Counted from the first letter of the stretch, positions 13,227-21,808 are shown. The stretch: DNA of 24,077 bases from JADZEJ01 sp964426815 (GCA_964426815.1 CAYRRZ010000015.1:1-24077); one strand, 5' to 3'. Made by a program: numbers and translations. Notes: generated by a model not told the origin, from the sequence alone.

Positions 13227-14001
13227 AGACAATAGGACCAATCCAGAGCGCGGCCAACATACCCGAGGCTAAGGCCGGTGCGAATGGTAAACGATCTCCA
13301 CGATGCAGTTTGCCGAGCAATAATCCGATAATCGCAACGCTTCCACCGATCAAGTAAGCCAAATAGATCGAAATTGGTAATAAAGGCCAGCCTAAGACCG
13401 CGCCCATATAGACCCCGAGCCAAATATCTCCGACGCCAAGCCAACGGCCTCGTGATGCAAGAACTTGAAAGGCGAAAAATAATCCAGCCACGGTCATGCC
13501 AAGGAGCACCGAGACTAAACGAGCCTGAAGACCGATGCCGGTAACCACTCCAAACCCAATGACATTCAAAATAGCGGCGACAATGGACAGCCCGCCTAAA
13601 TATTCTACCGGCAATTCTTTCCAACGAATGTCCATGACCAAAGGCGCTAAGAGAGCCGTCGAGAAAATCAATTCAAACCAAAACTGTGGCCCGGTATAAA
13701 TCGATAGTGGATCGTGACGCAGAGCAGCGATCAAACCCAAAGCCAAACCAGCTAGTTCAACCAGCGGATATTGAAAGTGAATTTTTTTTCCGCAGGTTGC
13801 GCAGCGCCCACGCAAATACAACCAAGAAATAATCGGAACCAAGTGTTGCGCCTTAATTTGCCGTTTGCAGTTTGGACAAGCTGAGCGACCAAAAACCGTT
13901 GACTCGGCATGCCAACGCAAAGCTAAGACATTTGAAAAAGACCCAAGACAGGCCCCGAGACAAGCACCAAAAATCCAGCCAATGAGTTGTTCAGCAAACA
14001 T
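13198..14001 (-). CDS. pilD: Prepilin peptidase / N-methyltransferase (A24)
   Basis: 267 residues. The integral membrane aspartyl protease that removes the leader of class III signal peptides and methylates the new N-terminus. The N-terminal GSFSNVLALRW leads into a cytoplasmic domain with two CxxC pairs (C42/C45, C67/C70) of the zinc-binding, methyltransferase-type enzyme. Catalytic Asp residues: D124 in LVMDIRWKELP and D192 in the G-V-G-D motif. About eight hydrophobic segments. It starts 2 bases after the second pilin gene and overlaps the FimT-like gene downstream, so the enzyme is coexpressed with its substrates. Confidence 0.96.
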   Translation of the reverse strand: MFAEQLIGWIFGACLGACLGSFSNVLALRWHAESTVFGRSACPNCKRQIKAQHLVPIISWLYLRGRCATCGKKIHFQYPLVELAGLALGLIAALRHDPLSIYTGPQFWFELIFSTALLAPLVMDIRWKELPVEYLGGLSIVAAILNVIGFGVVTGIGLQARLVSVLLGMTVAGLFFAFQVLASRGRWLGVGDIWLGVYMGAVLGWPLLPISIYLAYLIGGSVAIIGLLLGKLHRGDRLPFAPALASGMLAALWIGPIVYDWIITAWT

Positions 14002-14003
14002 GT

Positions 14004-14468
14004 TTAATGAATTTCATCTACACGATCCACACCATCGGAATGCGCATAATATACACCGGACGCCCCATATGCCGTCGGTCTTTCTGTGAGAAAGCGCAAG
14101 GAATAGCCCTGACTCGAACCGCGATAGGTATAGTATTCCCCTGCCTTTGGACCAAGTGGAACCTGGAGCATGAAGACGGGTTTGGCATCGATGCTGGCGC
14201 CAACAAAGCCATTACCGGTTAATTTATCCGCTTCGGCACCTGGACGACCAAGATCGACTTTTTCGCTTTGTGGATAGGTCGCTTTTTGCAACCAATGTTG
14301 CGACAAGGCGGCGCGCAATACGGCGATATCAGAGATACGCTTCGCATCTCGATTACTCGCTCGAGTAACACTGAGTGAATAGACCGAAACGGCCGCAAGA
14401 ATACCGACAATCGCGATCACGACCAGCACTTCAAGAACCGTAAACCCTTTTTTAAAAAAGTGGCGCAT
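14004..14468 (-). CDS. Type IV pilin-like protein (second pilin)
   Basis: 154 residues. Class III signal FFKKG|FTVLEVLVVIAIVGILAAVSVYSLS: cleavage after G8, Phe +1, Glu +5. The helix RASNRDAKRISDIAVLRAALSQHW and the short globular part with YTYRGSSQGYSLRF resemble GspG/PulG-type pilins. It has no cysteines, unlike the other pilins here. Its own extended -10 and the terminator upstream separate it from the major pilin; it heads the unit with pilD and the four minor prepilins. Confidence 0.88.
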   Translation of the reverse strand: MRHFFKKGFTVLEVLVVIAIVGILAAVSVYSLSVTRASNRDAKRISDIAVLRAALSQHWLQKATYPQSEKVDLGRPGAEADKLTGNGFVGASIDAKPVFMLQVPLGPKAGEYYTYRGSSQGYSLRFLTERPTAYGASGVYYAHSDGVDRVDEIH

Positions 14469-14480
14469 AGGACTTGTCGA

Positions 14481-14489
14481 AGTATATCA
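14481..14489 (-). promoter_or_regulatory. Extended -10 promoter of the second pilin
   Basis: Minus strand reads TGATATACT in the context GCGTGATATACT. The ATG lies 12 bases downstream, giving a leader of about 5 bases. No -35 match is seen; that region is the terminator stem. Confidence 0.6.
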
Positions 14490-14495
14490 CGCAAA

Positions 14496-14523
14496 CCAAA
14501 ACCCCGCCGAAGCGGGGTTTTGG
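14496..14523 (-). terminator. Terminator after the major pilin
   Basis: CCAAAACCCCGC (14496-14507) pairs with GCGGGGTTTTGG (14512-14523) around a CGAA tetraloop. It lies 14 bases after the major pilin stop and is symmetric. Confidence 0.85.
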
Positions 14524-14536
14524 ATGAAACCATTTT

Positions 14537-15067
14537 TTATTGAACGATGCCTGTTTGACTTGCGTAATGGTTATACCCTGCATTCAAACCTTGCACTGCA
14601 TTCCCTTCAGTACGAAAACCGATCAAGAAATTGCTGATAGTTGGTGCCGTTGCAGCGTCAGGACCAGTAATAACGTAGTCGCAACCTGCTGGCGGAGCAC
14701 CGAGTGCAGGCGGCACTGTTGTACAAGCAGTTGTGTAAGTCGGATCTTTGACAGTGGCGAATTGAATGAAATTGCCAGTTACATCTGTACCAGCCGCACA
14801 TGTACCACTCTTAATGCGAAGAGCACTGATCTGCGTAAAACTGTTTGCAGCCAATGCATTAGTGCCGTTGCATACATTGTATGCGCTGTTTTCATTGTAC
14901 GCTGCAGCTAAGGCAGACAAAGAAGCACGAACATCTGCCACGCGCTTGGTGTCGCGAGCACGCTGTTGGGCGGAGCCGAAAGCGACCACGGCTAAGGTTG
15001 CCAACAAACCAATGATACCGATAACCACCAAAAGTTCGATAAGGGTAAAACCGTGTTTCTTCTGCAT
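14537..15067 (-). CDS. pilA: Major type IV pilin candidate
   Basis: 176 residues. A very short leader MQKKHG is cleaved before FTLIELLVVIGIIGLLATLAVVA, with Glu +5; then comes the helix AQQRARDTKRVADVRASLSALAAAYNEN. The globular domain has five Cys (one unpaired unless loops rearrange) and a small-residue-rich C-terminal region. It is proposed as the major subunit because the signal is the most canonical, it has its own promoter and a strong terminator, and it forms a single-gene unit that can be expressed separately from the machinery. No Shine-Dalgarno is visible before the ATG, which is unexpected for a major pilin. The leader has a small hairpin (AGGCAC/GTGCCT near 15081-15096). Confidence 0.85.
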   Translation of the reverse strand: MQKKHGFTLIELLVVIGIIGLLATLAVVAFGSAQQRARDTKRVADVRASLSALAAAYNENSAYNVCNGTNALAANSFTQISALRIKSGTCAAGTDVTGNFIQFATVKDPTYTTACTTVPPALGAPPAGCDYVITGPDAATAPTISNFLIGFRTEGNAVQGLNAGYNHYASQTGIVQ

Positions 15068-15120
15068 AAGAAGAGAATGTTCGAAGGCACAAAGTGCCTA
15101 TTAAGAATAGTTATGTTGAG

Positions 15121-15129
15121 AGTATATCA
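15121..15129 (-). promoter_or_regulatory. Extended -10 promoter of the major pilin
   Basis: Minus strand reads TGATATACT in the context GTGTGATATACT, nearly identical to the second pilin's. The -35 zone falls in the end of the palindromic element, with no TTGACA match. The leader is about 45 bases. Confidence 0.6.
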
Positions 15130-15140
15130 CACTCGCGCTT

Positions 15141-15227
15141 CCGTCATTGCGAGGAGAAGGTGCGACGCGGCAATCTTGAAGCCTCCGGCCGGTCGCCTCA
15201 GGAGAGCTTCGTGCCTCGCAATGACGG
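15141..15227. repeat. REP-like palindromic element
   Basis: An 87-base unit bounded by perfect 14-base inverted repeats, CCGTCATTGCGAGG (15141-15154) and CCTCGCAATGACGG (15214-15227), with smaller inner inverted repeats (GAAGC/GCTTC). Elements with GTCATTGCGAG ends and an inner GCGACGCGGCAATCT-like core are common non-coding repeats in bacterial genomes. It begins right after the pilC stop and abuts the major pilin promoter. No T-tract is present, so it is not a classical terminator. Confidence 0.85.
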
Positions 15228-15230
15228 AGT

Positions 15231-16448
15231 CTACACGCCTGTTCCAGATGACAATGAATATAGCGGCAATAAAATAGCAGAAACCAAGACACCCACGCCT
15301 AAACCAAGAATGATAAGCACAATTGGTTCAATCAATTTAGTTAAGTTGGCAACTTGATTGTCAATTTCGCGAGAATAAAAGCTACTTACACGAGCCAGAA
15401 TTTCTTGGGTGCGGCCCGTGGCTTCACCGACGCTCATCATCTGAATCATCAAGGTCGGAACAAACTTATAGCGCTGAAAAGCCGTGACGATGGAGTTTCC
15501 ATCATTCACTTCTTGAATGGTTTCATGCACCACTTTTTTCCAGAGCTCATTGCCGATCACACTGCTCACAATTTCGAGTGCATTAACCATGTCGACTCCC
15601 CCTTTGGTTAAGGTTGAGAGCGAACGCGCAAAACGCACGGCATAGACTTGGCGAAACATCGTGCCAAAACCTGGCACATAAATCTTGAGACGGTCGATGG
15701 TCAATCTTCCGGCCGGGGTCACGGACCAGACGCGATAGCCAATGAAAACGGCAATACCGATCAAAATCAACAGCCACCAATAGCTTGCCATGAAACCCGA
15801 AACCGCAATCAAGGCGCGCGTTGTCCAAGGCAAAGGAACATTTGCGGTTGCGAGCACCGCGACCAACTTTGGAACCACAAAAGTCATCATGATAAAACCC
15901 ATGACGCCCATGGTTCCGATAATAAAGGCGGGATAAATCATGGCGCCTTTAATTTTGGACGTCAGATCATAATCCTTCTCTTGCTGATCGGCTAAGTATT
16001 CCAACACTTCTCCTAATTGACCCGTGGTTTCACCCGAACGAACCATGTTGATGAAAAAACCAGAAAATACATCGCCGTGTTTTTCTAAGGCATCTGAAAA
16101 ACGAGAGCCTCCCTCAACTTCATTTGCTAAATCAACTAAAACTCTCTGCAAACGAACATTCTCGGTTTGACGCGAAATATTGCGCAAGGCATCAGACAAT
16201 GGAACCGAAGCCGAGACCATGGTCGAAATGGTTCGCGTCACAATCACTAAGTCCTTCGCCGAAACCCGATTCAAAAAAGAAATCGCGCGCTCTTCAGCTG
16301 CCGCAAAACCCTTATTCTCTTCAATCAGCAGGACTTCCATGCTGCGCTCTTCAAGCGCTTGTTTGGCTTCATCAATCGAGACCGTCTCAATCAAACCAGC
16401 GGACATGCGTCCGTCTGACATGCGAGCTCGATATTTGTAGGTTGGCAT
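15231..16448 (-). CDS. pilC: Type IV pilus inner-membrane platform protein (GspF family)
   Basis: 405 residues, the normal length. N-terminal YKYRARMSDGRMSAGLIE and two GspF repeats (about 65-190 and 270-392). The first repeat includes RTISTMVSASVPLSDALRNI, the second RSLSTLTKGGVDMVNALEIV. Membrane segments lie at about 168-195, 213-240 and 375-398. PilC sits in the inner membrane above PilB and transmits its motion to pilin insertion. It starts 3 bases after the receiver gene and ends at a palindromic element, which closes the pilM-to-pilC unit. Confidence 0.96.
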   Translation of the reverse strand: MPTYKYRARMSDGRMSAGLIETVSIDEAKQALEERSMEVLLIEENKGFAAAEERAISFLNRVSAKDLVIVTRTISTMVSASVPLSDALRNISRQTENVRLQRVLVDLANEVEGGSRFSDALEKHGDVFSGFFINMVRSGETTGQLGEVLEYLADQQEKDYDLTSKIKGAMIYPAFIIGTMGVMGFIMMTFVVPKLVAVLATANVPLPWTTRALIAVSGFMASYWWLLILIGIAVFIGYRVWSVTPAGRLTIDRLKIYVPGFGTMFRQVYAVRFARSLSTLTKGGVDMVNALEIVSSVIGNELWKKVVHETIQEVNDGNSIVTAFQRYKFVPTLMIQMMSVGEATGRTQEILARVSSFYSREIDNQVANLTKLIEPIVLIILGLGVGVLVSAILLPLYSLSSGTGV

Positions 16449-16451
16449 GGC

Positions 16452-16829
16452 TTAATTTTTAGCGAGAATTTCTTTGACACGCTTGACGGTCTCATGTGGC
16501 AAAGAATGTGCCTTGATCACATATCCAACAGCGCCTAAACGGATGCAACGCTCCACATCTTCGCGACCGCCGAGATTTGTCAGGACTAAAACCGGGATAC
16601 TGGCGGTAGATGGATCGGCTTTCAGTTTTTCTAAAACTTCGAAACCATCCATTTTTGGCATGAGTAAATCCAAAAGCATCAAATCTGGATGATCTTTTTG
16701 TGCCAATTTCAAGCCGTCTTCGCCATTGGTGGCAAAGGCGACATCGTACCCTTCTAATTCAAGCTTTTGTGAATAGATGCTCGCGAGAAAACCATCATCT
16801 TCCACCAAAAGGATTTTTTGTTTAGGCAT
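16452..16829 (-). CDS. CheY-like response regulator inside the pilus operon
   Basis: 125 residues, a single receiver domain with no output domain. The acidic triad is E10-D11-D12, the phosphoacceptor is D54 in LMLLDLLMPKMDG, T84 is the switch Thr and K106 the conserved Lys; all are canonical. It lies between pilB and pilC with gaps of 14 and 3 bases, so it is made with the machinery. A role in controlling PilB or pilus dynamics is likely, in the manner of PilG/PilH-type regulators, but this is inference; no histidine kinase is in the window. Confidence 0.92.
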   Translation of the reverse strand: MPKQKILLVEDDGFLASIYSQKLELEGYDVAFATNGEDGLKLAQKDHPDLMLLDLLMPKMDGFEVLEKLKADPSTASIPVLVLTNLGGREDVERCIRLGAVGYVIKAHSLPHETVKRVKEILAKN

Positions 16830-16843
16830 AGCTATAGAGTGGC

Positions 16844-18583
16844 TTAGGCGTCTTCTTGCGTCAATTGGCTCAGACGGAAGACTTCTTCGAGCGTGGTTAA
16901 ACCGTCCAAGGCTTTTAATAAACCATCCTCACGCAAAGAGAGCGAGCCTTGATGCAAGCGTTCTTTTTGAAAATCATCATGCGAGAATCCTTTTTCAATC
17001 GCACGCTGTGCATTGACCGTATACAGAAATAATTCCGCTAGAGAAATACGGCCAGAATAGCCCGAATCTCCACAACGTGCACAACCTTTGCCATGATAAA
17101 ACGTTAATGGCGCGGTAGGCAGAGCTTCGTTTGGATAGTATTTCTTTGGTATTTGCTGCAATTCTCCTAGAACACTGCTCAAGGTTTTTTCATCCATCAC
17201 TTGTGGCTCTTTGCAATGCACACAGATTTTGCGAGCCAAGCGTTGTGCGATGCCTAAGTTCAAAGTGGCGGCCAAAAGAAATGGCTCGACGCCCATGTCA
17301 ATCATGCGCGGCACAATGCCGTACACATCATTGGTGTGCAAAGTTGAAAACACCAAGTGACCCGTTAATGAGGCATGGATGCCCAACTCCCCTGTTTCTT
17401 TATCGCGGATTTCACCAACCATGATCACATTTGGATCTTGGCGCAGTAAGGCGCGAAGACCAAAGGCAAAGGTATATCCAATTTCTGGACGGATCTGGGA
17501 TTGATTCACCCCTTCAATATAATATTCAACTGGGTCTTCAAGAGTTGAAATGTTTACCCCTTCTGCATTTAACAGACTCAAAATAGCGAACAGGGTTGTT
17601 GATTTACCTGAACCCGTTGGACCCGTCACCAAGAACATGCCATGAGACTTTTTCACTTCTTCGCGAATCAAAGCCACGTGTTCTTTGCGATAGCCTAAGC
17701 GCTCCAAGGTTGGCGCACTTGAAGTAGTATCGAGCACACGCATCACGACTTTTTCATTATCGACAACCGGTAAGGTTGAAACGCGAAAGTCGATCTTTTT
17801 TCCATTAATTTCTTGCGTGATACGTCCGTCTTGCGGAGTACGCGTTTCATCGATCTTTAAATTTGCCAAGACCTTGATACGCGAAACCAAAGCTGGATGC
17901 ACATAAATCGGCAATACCAATGAGGTACGCAACACGCCATCGATGCGATAGCGAATACGCGATTCATTCCCGAATGGTTCGATATGAATATCTGAAGCGC
18001 CGCCCTCAACCGCATGACGCATGATCACCGAAATCATGCGCGAAACCGGGGCACCTTTGATAATCTCTTCTAATTGGCCGATGTCTTCATCTTTTTCTCC
18101 CTTTTTTTCAAACTTTCCTTTAGCTTGCGCCAAAGCCGTTGCAACTTCTGCACCCAAGCCTTTCACTTTTTTTAAGAGGCTATTGACTTGATTAACCGGT
18201 GCGCTCACCTGCTTTAATGACCAGCCTCGATCACGCGCCATGAATTCAATTGCTTCGACGGCACGCAAATCCTGCGGATTCAAAAAGGCTACTTCAAGAA
18301 CATTGTTTTCAAAGCCCGTTGGAACCACCTGATACGAATTCATGATGTCTGGCGGCATCAGTTCGAGGGTTTCTTTTGGGATCACGCGTTCCGTCAAATC
18401 AACAAATGGGAGACCTAAGACCTCTGCGCGTGCTTTGGAGAACTCCGTATCCGAGACATACTTTCCTCCAACAATTGCTTGATCAATGGTTTTTCCACGC
18501 GCGACAAGATCACGGATGACCGTGGCCGTCTTTTCATCAATCAATTTTTTACTCAAGAGGAGAGAAAGGATCTGGTCTTCCAT
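16844..18583 (-). CDS. pilB: Type IV pilus assembly ATPase
   Basis: 579 residues. An N-terminal MshEN-type domain (about 1-150) is followed by a charged linker and the GspE ATPase. Walker A is G321-P-T-G-S-G-K-S-T, the Asp box STLEDPVEY (346-354), Walker B VIMVGEIRD (386-394), the His box GHLVFSTLHTN (408-418). A zinc tetracysteine motif has C454/C457 and C501/C504. This motif and the N-terminal domain mark an extension ATPase rather than PilT. It powers pilin insertion from the cytoplasmic face. It starts 4 bases after the Pro/Thr-rich gene. Confidence 0.97.
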   Translation of the reverse strand: MEDQILSLLLSKKLIDEKTATVIRDLVARGKTIDQAIVGGKYVSDTEFSKARAEVLGLPFVDLTERVIPKETLELMPPDIMNSYQVVPTGFENNVLEVAFLNPQDLRAVEAIEFMARDRGWSLKQVSAPVNQVNSLLKKVKGLGAEVATALAQAKGKFEKKGEKDEDIGQLEEIIKGAPVSRMISVIMRHAVEGGASDIHIEPFGNESRIRYRIDGVLRTSLVLPIYVHPALVSRIKVLANLKIDETRTPQDGRITQEINGKKIDFRVSTLPVVDNEKVVMRVLDTTSSAPTLERLGYRKEHVALIREEVKKSHGMFLVTGPTGSGKSTTLFAILSLLNAEGVNISTLEDPVEYYIEGVNQSQIRPEIGYTFAFGLRALLRQDPNVIMVGEIRDKETGELGIHASLTGHLVFSTLHTNDVYGIVPRMIDMGVEPFLLAATLNLGIAQRLARKICVHCKEPQVMDEKTLSSVLGELQQIPKKYYPNEALPTAPLTFYHGKGCARCGDSGYSGRISLAELFLYTVNAQRAIEKGFSHDDFQKERLHQGSLSLREDGLLKALDGLTTLEEVFRLSQLTQEDA

Positions 18584-18587
18584 ACAA

Positions 18588-19010
18588 TTATGGCATTGGT
18601 ACAGGACTCGTATTGCTGGCTGGCTGAAGTGTACTTGGTGGTGGCGTAGCGATATCTCCTGGACCCGTGGTGGTTGGGGTGATGATAAGTGGCGGAGTTC
18701 CCGTTGAGGCGCTGGTCGTAGTTACCGGCGAGATAATGACGGCGGTTGGTGCTGGTGGGGTAAATGGATTGGAACGGCCCGTCTGCCCTACTTCAACCTC
18801 TAGCGCTGACAAAGGTCGTAATTGAGAAAAAACCTTATCTTTTGAAACATCCACTTTTGGATCAAAAGTCACAGAAGCACGACGTGGCGGGGCTGGTGGT
18901 ACCGGATATGGCGTTAAACTCGTCGTAATAAACCAATAGCTTGAAATGAGCACGGTCAAAACCCCGATCACGGTCAGGCTGCGAGAAAACAGAGAAGAAG
19001 GAAGAGCCAT
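18588..19010 (-). CDS. Pro/Thr-rich single-pass protein in the pilP position
   Basis: 140 residues. One N-terminal membrane segment (about 12-30) is followed by a Pro-rich linker, a conserved-looking block (RLRPLSALEVEVG reads here as QLRPLSALEVEV, then GRSNPF), and a Pro/Thr/Ser-rich C-terminal tail. Lipoprotein PilP usually follows PilO in this locus; this protein lacks a lipobox and the PilP beta fold, so only position and the R-x-N-P-F motif connect them. It probably lies outside the membrane with the PilN/PilO periplasmic domains. Gaps to its neighbours are 1 base (pilO) and 4 bases (pilB). Confidence 0.8.
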   Translation of the reverse strand: MALPSSLFSRSLTVIGVLTVLISSYWFITTSLTPYPVPPAPPRRASVTFDPKVDVSKDKVFSQLRPLSALEVEVGQTGRSNPFTPPAPTAVIISPVTTTSASTGTPPLIITPTTTGPGDIATPPPSTLQPASNTSPVPMP

Positions 19011-19011
19011 A

Positions 19012-19650
19012 TTATGGAGTTACGGCTTTCGCCTTCGGATTATTGAAGGTATAGGTCTTTACCTGGACGGTGAATGAAAATTCTTGCCCATCTACCACCG
19101 AACCACCCGTTGAAATACCGACAATGTCCATGAGGCGCAAACTCGTTTCTAAATCCGTCAAAAAGCGCTTCACGTCAAAATAATTACGCGCTGCCAAGGT
19201 CAAGGTGATATCAACGGGTAATACTTGGCTCGTCACTGGTTTATTGGCGACGACAGGTGCAGCCTTTGGTTCGCTGAAGGTTACGCCTTGGATTTTGACG
19301 GCATTGCGGCTCGCCGCAGCATCCAACTGCATTAAAAGCGAAGGCGTGTCGGTTTCATTTGGCAAAGCTTCGGTCACTTGTTTCAAGACCAAGGACGGGA
19401 TGGACTGCGCAGCTCCAATCGATGCATCAAGACTTGTGAGATAGGCGCGTTCATTTTGCGCATTTTGCAAAATGCTTTCGGTTTCGGCATTCGCTTGCTT
19501 GGTATCTTGAATCATTGGGCGCAAAAATCCAAAAGACACCAATAAAAATAAGGCAATTAAAAATAAAACCGAGAGACCATAATATTGGGTCAAAATTTTT
19601 GCCTGTGGCTTTGGCTGTTCTGGAAGTGGTGTTTTTGGGGCCATATCCAT
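19012..19650 (-). CDS. pilO: PilO-like pilus alignment protein
   Basis: 212 residues. A short Pro-rich cytoplasmic tail, a membrane segment (about 24-44), a coiled-coil (DTKQANAETESILQNAQNERAYL, about 49-72) and a ferredoxin-like C-terminal domain with ITLTLAARNYFDVKRFLTDLETSLRLMDI. This is the layout of PilO, which pairs with PilN across the inner membrane. It starts one base after the pilN stop. Confidence 0.88.
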   Translation of the reverse strand: MDMAPKTPLPEQPKPQAKILTQYYGLSVLFLIALFLLVSFGFLRPMIQDTKQANAETESILQNAQNERAYLTSLDASIGAAQSIPSLVLKQVTEALPNETDTPSLLMQLDAAASRNAVKIQGVTFSEPKAAPVVANKPVTSQVLPVDITLTLAARNYFDVKRFLTDLETSLRLMDIVGISTGGSVVDGQEFSFTVQVKTYTFNNPKAKAVTP

Positions 19651-19651
19651 A

Positions 19652-20737
19652 TTATTGTGCGCTTGCCACCGGTTGAGCTGCCTGCAAGATTTCAGGGCGG
19701 AGCAATAAATTCAATTGGAATTGAACCGAACTAGGTGTTAGTGCGGCGCCTTGATATCCCACATTATAGCTACCTGCATCCATCGATTTTACAAAACCAG
19801 AACGTTGAAATGAGCGGATCTGTCGAGCGGCTGATGGAATACTATCAGCAGTGACGGCTAATTGAACTCGTCCATCTGCGGTCATCGAGAATGATGAATA
19901 AGAAATGGTTGGGAGCGTTTTTTCTTCAATCAAGCCGAGTAATTTGGTTGGACTGATATGTGCCGCCAAAAGACCACTCAATGCCTTTAAGCGTGGCTCA
20001 AGATCCTGAAAATCATTCCAGGTTTTTTGGCGATTTTGGATTTGGCTACGCACATCTGCCAACTGAGCCTCGGCCTGCTGTTTACCTTCAAGCGCTTGCG
20101 CGCGGCTTTGATTAAGCAAGAACCAACCTCCGCCCATTAAAGCAAAAAACATGATACTCAAAGCAATAAGGGTAAAACGACGCTTTGGGATATCAACATG
20201 CATCAAGCGAACATCATCACTTGAAACAAAGCTCACGCGCACCGGCTTACGAACACGCTTAATGACACGCACTCGACGCGGCGCATCGGCCAATGGCATG
20301 ATGCGTGCCTTTGAAGCTAAGCCCGTTTGAATAACTGGCCCTGTTGGTGCAGGAATCGCTGTGCCGACGGCTGGTTTTGCGCCTGCTGGATTGACTCCAC
20401 CTGTAGCCGCGCCCGGAGCCTTAGCTGGCGGTGGGGTAAAAAATTGTGGCGGCAATTTTTGAATCGGCTCCTGCTCAGGATGCGCAAAAATCTTTGAACG
20501 AATTTCATCGAATAAACTTGTCGCTTTGTAGACGATGCGTGCGATCAGCGGCTCATTCGCTAAAACCTGCTCAATCTCCCCTTCATCAATTTCAATAACC
20601 TCAATATCCTCCTGCTCTTCTTTTGGAATAGAAAATTTCAACCCCTCAGCCCCGGTTGGAGCTGGCTTTGGTTGCTGCCGTAAGGTCTCCTCCTTTTTTC
20701 GGAGATCGTCGGGCAAGAGTGAAATCGAGTCAGGCAT
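19652..20737 (-). CDS. pilN: PilN-like protein with unusually long cytoplasmic tail
   Basis: 361 residues, against about 180-200 for classical PilN. The PilM-binding motif is at the very N-terminus (ISLLPDDLR, residues 5-13). The membrane segment begins only at about 188. Between them lie an acidic stretch (EEQEDIEVIEIDEGEIEQV), a short helical region, a Pro/Ala/Gly-rich linker (95-140) and a strongly basic stretch (RRVRVIKRVRKPVRV, 154-168). After the membrane come a coiled-coil and a ferredoxin-like fold. So PilM contact and membrane anchoring are separated by a flexible tail of roughly 170 residues. It starts 6 bases after pilM. Confidence 0.9.
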   Translation of the reverse strand: MPDSISLLPDDLRKKEETLRQQPKPAPTGAEGLKFSIPKEEQEDIEVIEIDEGEIEQVLANEPLIARIVYKATSLFDEIRSKIFAHPEQEPIQKLPPQFFTPPPAKAPGAATGGVNPAGAKPAVGTAIPAPTGPVIQTGLASKARIMPLADAPRRVRVIKRVRKPVRVSFVSSDDVRLMHVDIPKRRFTLIALSIMFFALMGGGWFLLNQSRAQALEGKQQAEAQLADVRSQIQNRQKTWNDFQDLEPRLKALSGLLAAHISPTKLLGLIEEKTLPTISYSSFSMTADGRVQLAVTADSIPSAARQIRSFQRSGFVKSMDAGSYNVGYQGAALTPSSVQFQLNLLLRPEILQAAQPVASAQ

Positions 20738-20743
20738 GGGATT

Positions 20744-21808
20744 TTATTCTACTTCGCGCATCGCACAACCGATGGACACTGAAAACCGTGGACCGATTTC
20801 GTCCAAAATTGGACGTAAATCAACTGGATAAATCACGCGCGCCCATGGATCGCCCAAATACGCATTCACATTCATGAGTTGGGTTAAGAACTCAGGCAAG
20901 CGAGGCAATAAGGCCGAGCCACCGGTCACGATAATTTTATCAATACGCTTCTGCTGCCCCTCTTCAACTTGACCTTGATATAAATTGAATGAATAACGAA
21001 CCTCGTCAATGATTGGCTTTAATAAAGTCGAGAGAATTGGTGAAATATCTCCGGCTTGCGAAAACGATTGCATGGCGCGAATATCGCGCTTCATCGAATC
21101 CGCCTGTTCATATGGGATTCCTAAGGTTTTCGAAATGGTCTGCGTGATCGCTGTTCCACCTGTTGCGATCGATCGATTCAAAAAAGGAATTCCTTTTTCG
21201 ATGACCGAAATATTGGTACGTGCGGCCCCAATATCTATCACCATGATACTTGAACGATCCTTGCCGATGAGTGAACGGATTTCAGCCAAAGCCTCGGTTT
21301 CAAGCGAGACTAATTCAAGACCAGCTTTACCAGCGAGTTCAACAAATTTATTCACCAATGACTTTGGCGCCCCTGTTAAGAGCACACGAGTCACTTTCTT
21401 TCCGCCATCTGCGCCTGTGGTGTCGATTGTTTTTGAATCGAGTGAGATTTCTTCGAGTGGGACTGGAATCAATTTTTTCGCTTGCAATTGAATCGCCTGT
21501 TTCAATTCTTTTTCATTCAAAGCGGGAACACTGATAATGGAAGAAAAGACCGAAGAAATTGGTAATGCACCAACGGCAATTTTGGTGGTTACTTTGGCGC
21601 TGGCGAGCATTTTTTTCAAATGCGCGGCGGTTTTATCTAAATCTTCACCAAAGGCACGTTCGAGATTGGTGGTTGGTAAATCAGAATAGGCATAGGTCAC
21701 CAAGCGGGCGCGACCTTTTTCATTCATGAGCTCAACTAATTTAATGCCGCCTTGACCAAAGTCGAGTCCGATATAGCTTTTGACGGGTGGTTTGCCGAAG
21801 AGTCCCAT
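20744..21808 (-). CDS. pilM: Actin-like pilus assembly protein PilM
   Basis: 354 residues, the usual PilM length. FtsA/actin-like fold: phosphate-1 motif YIGLDFGQGGIKLVEL (12-27), phosphate-2 region IMVIDIGAARTNISVIEKG, GGTAITQTI, and adenosine motif IIVTGGSALLPRL. It is cytoplasmic, binds ATP and the N-terminal tail of PilN, and links the alignment complex to PilB/PilC. It starts 5 bases after the upstream surface protein, so both share one transcript from the promoter at 23625. No Shine-Dalgarno is visible. Confidence 0.95.
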   Translation of the reverse strand: MGLFGKPPVKSYIGLDFGQGGIKLVELMNEKGRARLVTYAYSDLPTTNLERAFGEDLDKTAAHLKKMLASAKVTTKIAVGALPISSVFSSIISVPALNEKELKQAIQLQAKKLIPVPLEEISLDSKTIDTTGADGGKKVTRVLLTGAPKSLVNKFVELAGKAGLELVSLETEALAEIRSLIGKDRSSIMVIDIGAARTNISVIEKGIPFLNRSIATGGTAITQTISKTLGIPYEQADSMKRDIRAMQSFSQAGDISPILSTLLKPIIDEVRYSFNLYQGQVEEGQQKRIDKIIVTGGSALLPRLPEFLTQLMNVNAYLGDPWARVIYPVDLRPILDEIGPRFSVSIGCAMREVE

